A DNA stretch of 64,000 nt from Limosilactobacillus caccae (lineage in GTDB: Bacteria > Bacillota > Bacilli > Lactobacillales > Lactobacillaceae): assembly GCF_900156885.1 (NCBI RefSeq), contig NZ_FTOY01000010.1:186001-250000 (forward strand), written 5' to 3'. A program made the translations under genes and the position numbers. Of the stretch, positions 61,811-64,000 are shown piece by piece. Under the pieces are notes generated by a model. The model saw only the letters and a program-made list of their open reading frames with translations. It had not been told where the DNA came from and ran no database searches. Numbering within the stretch: the stretch's first letter is position 1; each line of letters opens with the position of its first letter.

Positions 61811-63647
61811 AGTGTTTCCTTCTTTCTTCACCGTATCTAAGGATCAACCCAGTTGCAACCGCATTCCGTGGTCCTTCAACGCCCCGAACATTACCACGAC
61901 CAGCAACTAAGTTAAAGTGAGCTAATTCATCTGTAACTAGTTGTGGGATTTCAAAGTCGAGGGCAGAACCACCAACAATAACGACAAACGGAATATCACG
62001 AATATTTCCTGTTGGACTAACATATCTAAGGGCCCGCAGTGCATTAGTTACGAATACCCGTCTCTTAGCACTTTGACGGACAAGCTTAATCTTTTCAATG
62101 CTTGGGTTACCAGTAACTGGCTCATAACCATCTGGCTTGATTACAACTACTCGAGCAAATAATGCTGATGGCAACGGCTCTTCAAAGAACTGAACTGAAC
62201 CATCTTCATGCCGAATCTGGAACAGGTTCTCGACCTTTGCTAACGGATACCGCTTGATATCCTCAGCTAAGTGAACATCGTGCAAGCCTAACTCAGAATT
62301 GATAATCATCGTTACCATATCACCAGCACCAGCAAGGTGAATTGCAACCGTCTTATCTTCCTTGTTAATAATTGATGCATCGGTTGATCCAGCACCTAAG
62401 TCAAGGATTGCAATTGGCTTGTCGGTCCCCGGAGTTGTTAATGCTCCCCGGATAGCTGATTCAACTTCAGCACCACCAATTTCAACTTTCGTATGGAATT
62501 CTTGTTCAATGAGCTGAGCAATCACTTCCATTTGAAGGTGGTCTGACTTAACCATTGCGGCGATACCAACAGCCGATTCGTTTGAGAATTCTCCCGCAAG
62601 TCCACCACGAACTTCAACAGGAACCTGAGTATCAATCGCAAGTAAGTCTTGAATTGCAATTTCACTATTTTGTTTTCCTGTAAGGTTCGCCATGGTCTGC
62701 CGAACATTTTCCAACATTCCACCAACGTTAGTGCCTGACTCACCGGTAATATCATTAATGTGCCGGAAACCGGAAACTTTGTCCATAATCGCATCGGCAC
62801 CTTCTGAAACACCGACCTCTTCTTTGCCAGTGTCACCATTAATAATGATCTTACCTGCTGGAATAACACGTGCCTTAACATCCCCAGCAGGTGTCTTAAT
62901 AACAACTGCTGAACGGTTACCGATAAGTGCCCGTGACACTGGAACAATATTCTTCGTTTCTTCAGAATCTAATCCAAACAAGGTAGCAATACCATAAGGA
63001 TTAGATAGTTGAGAAATAACTTGTCCCGGTCCGGCAACTTCAACAGCAGCAAGCATGTTAAGAGGAACTTTGTCAATCATGGCAACTTCATCAACAATCG
63101 GAATCTTCTTGTTTAACCGGTTGTTGACCAAGACACCATCATCATTTTGCATGATTGCAGCGGTAATCTTATAACCAGAGGCAACATAAGCATTTATTAA
63201 TTTGGCAACATCTTCAAAGTCAATATCCTTAGAAATAACAACAATATAGTTCTTACTCTTATCAGTCTGCTTTAACAGGTCCAAGAGCCGGACAGTAATC
63301 CCGGCGCCCGTCCCTAAACCACCTGGAGTATCAGGGTTGTGCCCAATCATCGTCGATTCAGTAACAACCGTTTCAGTGATTGTCTCCATTGCAACGTCAC
63401 CAATAACTGGCGTTGCTTCATTGATCCGAATCAGATCAATATCATTAATGGTTAAGTTTGACTTGTTAAGGACTTGGTTAATTGAATCTCTGATACCAAC
63501 TAGATTTTGCTTAGTACCCTTGACACCTGTAGTAGGGGCAATACCGGAGTTAATAAAGTGAACCTCACCACTGTCCGTTACATTTGCTAATGCAACTTCT
63601 GTGGATGAATTCCCGATATCAACACCAATTACTTTTTCAGTTGACAT
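61803..63647 (-). CDS. pduG: Diol dehydratase reactivase large subunit
   Basis: A 614-residue ASKHA-fold ATPase: VIGVDIGNSSTEVALANV at the start, ATPVIGDVAMETITETVVTESTMIGHNPDTPGGLG, ILDLGAGSTDASI and FVVIVGGSALDFEIPQL. With PduH it exchanges damaged cobalamin for adenosylcobalamin on diol dehydratase. Length is typical. 28 bases downstream of pduE. Confidence 0.96.
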   Translation of the reverse strand: MSTEKVIGVDIGNSSTEVALANVTDSGEVHFINSGIAPTTGVKGTKQNLVGIRDSINQVLNKSNLTINDIDLIRINEATPVIGDVAMETITETVVTESTMIGHNPDTPGGLGTGAGITVRLLDLLKQTDKSKNYIVVISKDIDFEDVAKLINAYVASGYKITAAIMQNDDGVLVNNRLNKKIPIVDEVAMIDKVPLNMLAAVEVAGPGQVISQLSNPYGIATLFGLDSEETKNIVPVSRALIGNRSAVVIKTPAGDVKARVIPAGKIIINGDTGKEEVGVSEGADAIMDKVSGFRHINDITGESGTNVGGMLENVRQTMANLTGKQNSEIAIQDLLAIDTQVPVEVRGGLAGEFSNESAVGIAAMVKSDHLQMEVIAQLIEQEFHTKVEIGGAEVESAIRGALTTPGTDKPIAILDLGAGSTDASIINKEDKTVAIHLAGAGDMVTMIINSELGLHDVHLAEDIKRYPLAKVENLFQIRHEDGSVQFFEEPLPSALFARVVVIKPDGYEPVTGNPSIEKIKLVRQSAKRRVFVTNALRALRYVSPTGNIRDIPFVVIVGGSALDFEIPQLVTDELAHFNLVAGRGNVRGVEGPRNAVATGLILRYGEERRKHYE

Positions 63648-63675
63648 ATATAAAACTCCCTACTTCATTGAGATA

Positions 63676-64000
63676 TTAGTTATCGCCCTTTAGCTTCTTC
63701 CGACTTTCGTAGTAGTCAGCGGCATCTTCAAACCAAGCAGCACAAACATTGGCATTGTACTTATCACGAAGTTCCTTAGCAATGTCTAATAATTCTTGCT
63801 TAGTTGAACGGAACGGACGCAAAGCATCGTACATTTCAAGAACCCGTTCATCAGGTACGCGAGTTAATTCAGCGGCCCGTTGAAGGTTCTTTTGGATAGC
63901 TGGACGACCGGCATTGGCTGCAATTTCCCCTTGAAGCTTTAAGGCTTCTGGTGTAATCCGCAATTCTTTTGGATCAACTTGGTCGTTAGCAACCTTATCC
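63676..64000 (-). CDS. pduE: Diol dehydratase small subunit PduE (5' part outside the window)
   Basis: The C-terminal 107 residues of the small (gamma) subunit of B12-dependent propanediol/glycerol dehydratase: ELRITPEALKLQGEIAANAG, ELTRVPDERVLEMYDALRPFRSTKQELLDIAKEL. The frame is open to the window edge (KVANDQVDPKELR precedes), so the start and the other dehydratase subunits lie to the right. The dehydratase turns 1,2-propanediol into propionaldehyde or glycerol into 3-hydroxypropionaldehyde. Confidence 0.93.
   Translation of the reverse strand, partial: DKVANDQVDPKELRITPEALKLQGEIAANAGRPAIQKNLQRAAELTRVPDERVLEMYDALRPFRSTKQELLDIAKELRDKYNANVCAAWFEDAADYYESRKKLKGDN

Overview
The window looks like chromosomal DNA of a heterofermentative lactic acid bacterium close to Limosilactobacillus reuteri. 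The reasons are a phosphoketolase gene, an N-terminal-nucleophile (C69) dipeptidase, an adenosylcobalamin-dependent ribonucleotide reductase of the L. leichmannii type, a D-lactate dehydrogenase, and above all a contiguous pdu-cbi-cob-hem block in the order known from L. reuteri. By eye the chromosomal and cob parts are richer in G+C than the pdu part. Species cannot be fixed from the sequence alone.

Layout. 1-5.5 kb: 3'-truncated branched-chain amino acid carrier, phosphoketolase, a membrane acyltransferase, a 39-bp-period repeat and a GntR regulator. 5.6-10 kb: YbaK-type deacylase, dipeptidase and B12-dependent ribonucleotide reductase, followed 21 bp after its stop by an IS1182-family element (10029-11863). 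Beside the IS is a ~107-bp structured palindrome (11896-12002). 12-16 kb: a heterodimeric multidrug ABC exporter with its MarR regulator. 16.2-17.3 kb: a D-lactate dehydrogenase with an unusual N-terminal extension resembling a microcompartment encapsulation peptide. 17.4-23.2 kb: a LacI-controlled carbohydrate cluster (hexulose-phosphate synthase and isomerase homologues, PfkB kinase, permease, TIM-barrel isomerase, small unknown protein).

23.3-48.7 kb is one long minus-strand run for de novo anaerobic corrinoid synthesis: cobD, cbiA-B-C-D-E-T-F-G-H-J, cobA/hemD fusion, cbiK-L, the cobalt transporter cbiMNQO, cbiP, a precorrin-2 dehydrogenase, hemA-C-B-L, cobU-S, a cobC-like phosphatase, a second hemD and cobT. 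Haem genes stop at uroporphyrinogen III, so this block feeds corrinoid rather than haem. 49-53.8 kb: a PduO-type adenosyltransferase, an FMN reductase-acetyltransferase fusion, a flavodoxin, an EutP/PduV GTPase, a CadD-like transporter and two phosphatases. 53.8-64 kb: the distal part of the propanediol-utilisation microcompartment operon, pduU-W-Q-P, a GlcG-like protein, pduO-N-M-L-J-K-H-G and the 3' part of pduE, read leftwards; the promoter and pduA-D lie beyond the right edge.

How it fits together. The cob block makes the cofactor; the adenosyltransferases, probably with the flavodoxin and FMN reductase as electron donors, make adenosylcobalamin; and the cofactor serves diol dehydratase in the microcompartment and the B12-dependent ribonucleotide reductase. 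PduP, PduL, PduW and PduQ convert the aldehyde to acid plus ATP or to alcohol. The D-lactate dehydrogenase with a cargo-like N-terminus suggests a possible extra NADH-consuming reaction tied to the shell. That last point is inference and is the main new observation here.
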